A DNA stretch of 64,000 bases from Micrasema longulum. Its lineage: Eukaryota > Arthropoda > Insecta > Trichoptera > Brachycentridae. Numbering within the stretch: the first letter of the stretch is position 1; each line of letters begins with the position of its first letter. Position numbers and translations under genes: made by a program. Of the stretch, positions 63,176-64,000 are shown piece by piece. The notes beneath the pieces were generated by a model. The model worked only from the letters and a program-made list of their open reading frames with translations. It searched no databases and was not told the origin of the DNA. The stretch lies in assembly GCA_022494885.1 (NCBI GenBank), contig JAGVSM010001179.1:23838-87837 (forward strand), given 5' to 3'.

Positions 63176-63560
63176 GAGAGTGTAATCTCTACATATTCTA
63201 AAATACTGCTGTAGTTTCCAGGTTTTTTAAAAATACTGCTGTCTTTTGAAGAGAGTGTAGTTTCAATAAATTCTGAAATATTTCCTTCATTTTAAAAAGA
63301 GCTTTTTTAATGTTACGGAAACAAAAGATGAGTGATACTTAAATCCACAAATTTGGAATAACCGTGGACTGGTTTCATAGCTTTTGTGAAAATTAAAGGT
63401 ATTCAAGATTCACCGAAGTCTATAGACTTAGTGGGTAATCAATTCTAATATGTGTATAACTGAAAATGAAAAGAAGTCAGTAAGGATAAAGACGTATCTT
63501 AACAAGATGATCTTTCATATTTTTAGCAATGCTTCGATCATTTTGGAACAAAGAAAAAGT
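63176..63560. other. Degenerate satellite edge and AT-rich DNA
   Basis: Diverged satellite units continue to about 63260. A hairpin-like 'accgaagtctatagacttag' near 63410 recurs at 63966, probably LINE 3' UTR sequence. Confidence 0.4.
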
Positions 63561-63578
63561 GATAAATTAAAAAATTGA

Positions 63579-63960
63579 TTGGAACATGGTTATTACACAA
63601 GATTCGCACAAAATGAAGGTTTAGTGATTCCAAAGACAAGCAACAAATATGGTAAAAGAACTCTAAAATATGTGGTTCCAGTTATGTTCAATTTGTTAGC
63701 AAACAATTTTAGAAATCCTCCCTGTGGCTCCCTGTCTGTTCCCCGAATTAAAAATTACTTCGGAGAGCGAACATTAAATTGGTTCGTTCCAAGATTGTTC
63801 AATGATCTCCCACAAACCATCATTGACATGAAAAATCTTCAAATGAAAAAAAAAGAACTGAAGAAATATCTTCTTGATACTTTATAGTGCCCGTTTTTAA
63901 ATAAATCTGTAAAATACAAATAAAATAAATGTCATTTAAACCTGTCATAAAAAAAATGTT
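63579..63960 (+). pseudogene. LINE C-terminus
   Basis: The frame to 63885 reads YYTRFAQNEGLVIPKTSNKY, GKRTLKYVVPVMFNLLAN, then a second, similar block PRIKNYFGERTLNWFVPRLF and NDLPQTI, ending KKYLLDTL. The doubled 'FG.RTL..…P..FN.LP' motif suggests an internal duplication or two fused C-termini. It lies in a fra intron on the same strand. Confidence 0.65.
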
Positions 63961-64000
63961 TCCCACCGAAAAGTCTTTGGACTTAGTGGGTAACAAATTC

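Overview
The window looks like a piece of an AT-rich insect chromosome. The reasons are a spliced cell-surface receptor gene with GT-AG introns, and a dense load of eukaryotic transposable elements: non-LTR retrotransposons of several clades, Penelope-like elements with hammerhead-type motifs, tRNA-derived SINEs, a Helitron-like end, pogo-, mariner- and Harbinger-like pieces, and foldback MITEs. Order and species cannot be fixed from sequence alone. Nothing looks prokaryotic: there are no operons and no dense ORFs, and the longest intact ORF is a retrotransposon fragment.

The one clear host gene is the netrin receptor frazzled (DCC/neogenin family), + strand, from 45121 past the right edge of the coding seen at 62484. 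Ten internal exons were placed by splice sites, phase and homology. They encode four Ig domains, an unusually long basic/acidic linker, and the start of the first fibronectin III domain. The signal-peptide exon lies upstream and was not identified. The remaining FN3 domains, membrane segment and cytoplasmic tail lie beyond the window. The exons are visibly GC-rich against AT-rich introns. The first visible exon carries an apparent one-base frameshift.

Layout. 1-6 kb: LINE 3' ends, a SINE and family A repeats. 6-9 kb: Helitron-like and LINE remnants. 9.2-9.9 kb: a pogo-like MITE. 10.1-12.6 kb: a dead CR1/Jockey-group LINE. 13-17 kb: repeats, SINEs and LINE thumb fragments. 17.1-17.8 kb: a Penelope-like remnant with inverted arms. 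17.8-20.5 kb: an L2/CR1-like LINE plus others. 20.6-23.4 kb: more Penelope-like, mariner-like and RTE-like remnants, one split by a 620-bp TIR element. 24-31 kb: LINE ends and a large tandem/palindromic cluster of family A. 31-33.7 kb: a palindromic Penelope-like arm pair, a Harbinger-type MITE and LINE tails. 33.9 kb: a lone THAP zinc-finger exon. 36.5-37.3 kb: a CpG-rich stretch followed by an exon-like segment, a possible promoter region. 37.8-43.7 kb: retroelement debris. 43.8-62.5 kb: frazzled with satellite-filled introns. 62.6-64 kb: a 42-bp minisatellite and a LINE fragment.

The most interesting structures are: hammerhead-like cores in the inverted arms of two Penelope-like families; a TIR element (11-bp GAGGAATTCCA ends) present twice, once precisely splitting a Penelope-like GIY-YIG reading frame; purine-rich and pyrimidine-rich satellite arrays in opposite orientation on either side of the first visible frazzled exon; and the >20-copy family A repeat that forms both tandem arrays and long palindromes. 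I see no complete new protein-coding system.
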